A DNA stretch of 64,000 nucleotides, from the NCBI RefSeq assembly GCF_964340395.1, contig NC_135549.1:28456095-28520094 (forward strand), in the 5' to 3' direction. The DNA is from Glandiceps talaboti (Eukaryota > Hemichordata > Enteropneusta > Spengelidae). The notes beneath the pieces were generated by a model. The model saw only the letters and a program-made list of their open reading frames with translations, was not told the origin of the DNA and did not search any database. Below are positions 63,688 to 64,000 of this stretch, piece by piece. Each line of letters opens with the position of its first letter. The first letter of the stretch is position 1. Position numbers and translations under genes: made by a program.

Positions 63688-64000
63688 CTGCAAAAAGAAA
63701 ATGACCAATATTCCTTACTTCATGTAATATATCTTTAATAATAATATTCAGCATTATTGTATTCTAGTAATTAGTATTTATATTCAAGTGTTGATATGGA
63801 TGACAATTTGGTATTCATTTTGGATTTTTTATTGATAAAACAACTTTACACTGTTTTCCAACTTGACAAAACAATGTGAAACAACATATACCAAGTTTGT
63901 AACTCAATAAATTGCAAAAAATACAATAACAAACTTCTCAGACACTTTCTATCTTTTTTTTTATAATTTATTGAGTTACAAACATGGAGTTAGTATGTGT

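Overview
This window is AT-rich nuclear DNA from an invertebrate animal. The evidence is spliced genes with GT-AG introns, AATAAA poly(A) signals, non-LTR retrotransposon 3' pieces and very abundant microsatellites. Gene content (CIMIP7/C3orf84-like and IHO1-like genes head to head) suggests a bilaterian that kept both ciliary and Mer2/IHO1-type meiotic genes. A hemichordate, cephalochordate or lophotrochozoan is possible; I cannot name the species. There are no bacterial features.

Layout. Bases 266-1305 (minus) hold a four-exon gene for a small membrane protein with two hydrophobic segments. Bases 1306-36675 are gene-poor. They contain tandem repeats, copies of a dispersed element with GGTTCCGGTTAC-type ends, a CR1/L2-like LINE 3' end, a perfect 74-bp-arm hairpin beside TA tracts, a likely secreted-peptide gene (27186-27632, plus) and three weaker exon candidates (6181, 8724-9182, 20040). 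Bases 36676-51193 (minus) are a four-exon CIMIP7 (C3orf84) homologue with a long third intron rich in RFX-type X-box palindromes. Bases 51194-53752 hold the presumed shared promoter and the 5' region of the next gene. Bases 53753-61124 (plus) are an IHO1/CCDC36-like meiotic gene whose last intron contains a LINE reverse-transcriptase fragment. Bases 62666-63687 (minus) are the last two exons of a gene that runs off the right edge; it converges on IHO1 with closely spaced poly(A) signals.

The two central genes do not share a pathway. One encodes a presumed microtubule inner protein of cilia or flagella, the other a scaffold for meiotic double-strand breaks. Both could be used in the germ line, and to my recollection the same two genes are neighbours on human chromosome 3p21. 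Exon joins were derived by eye from splice sites and reading phase. All homology calls rest on remembered family sequences and no database was searched.
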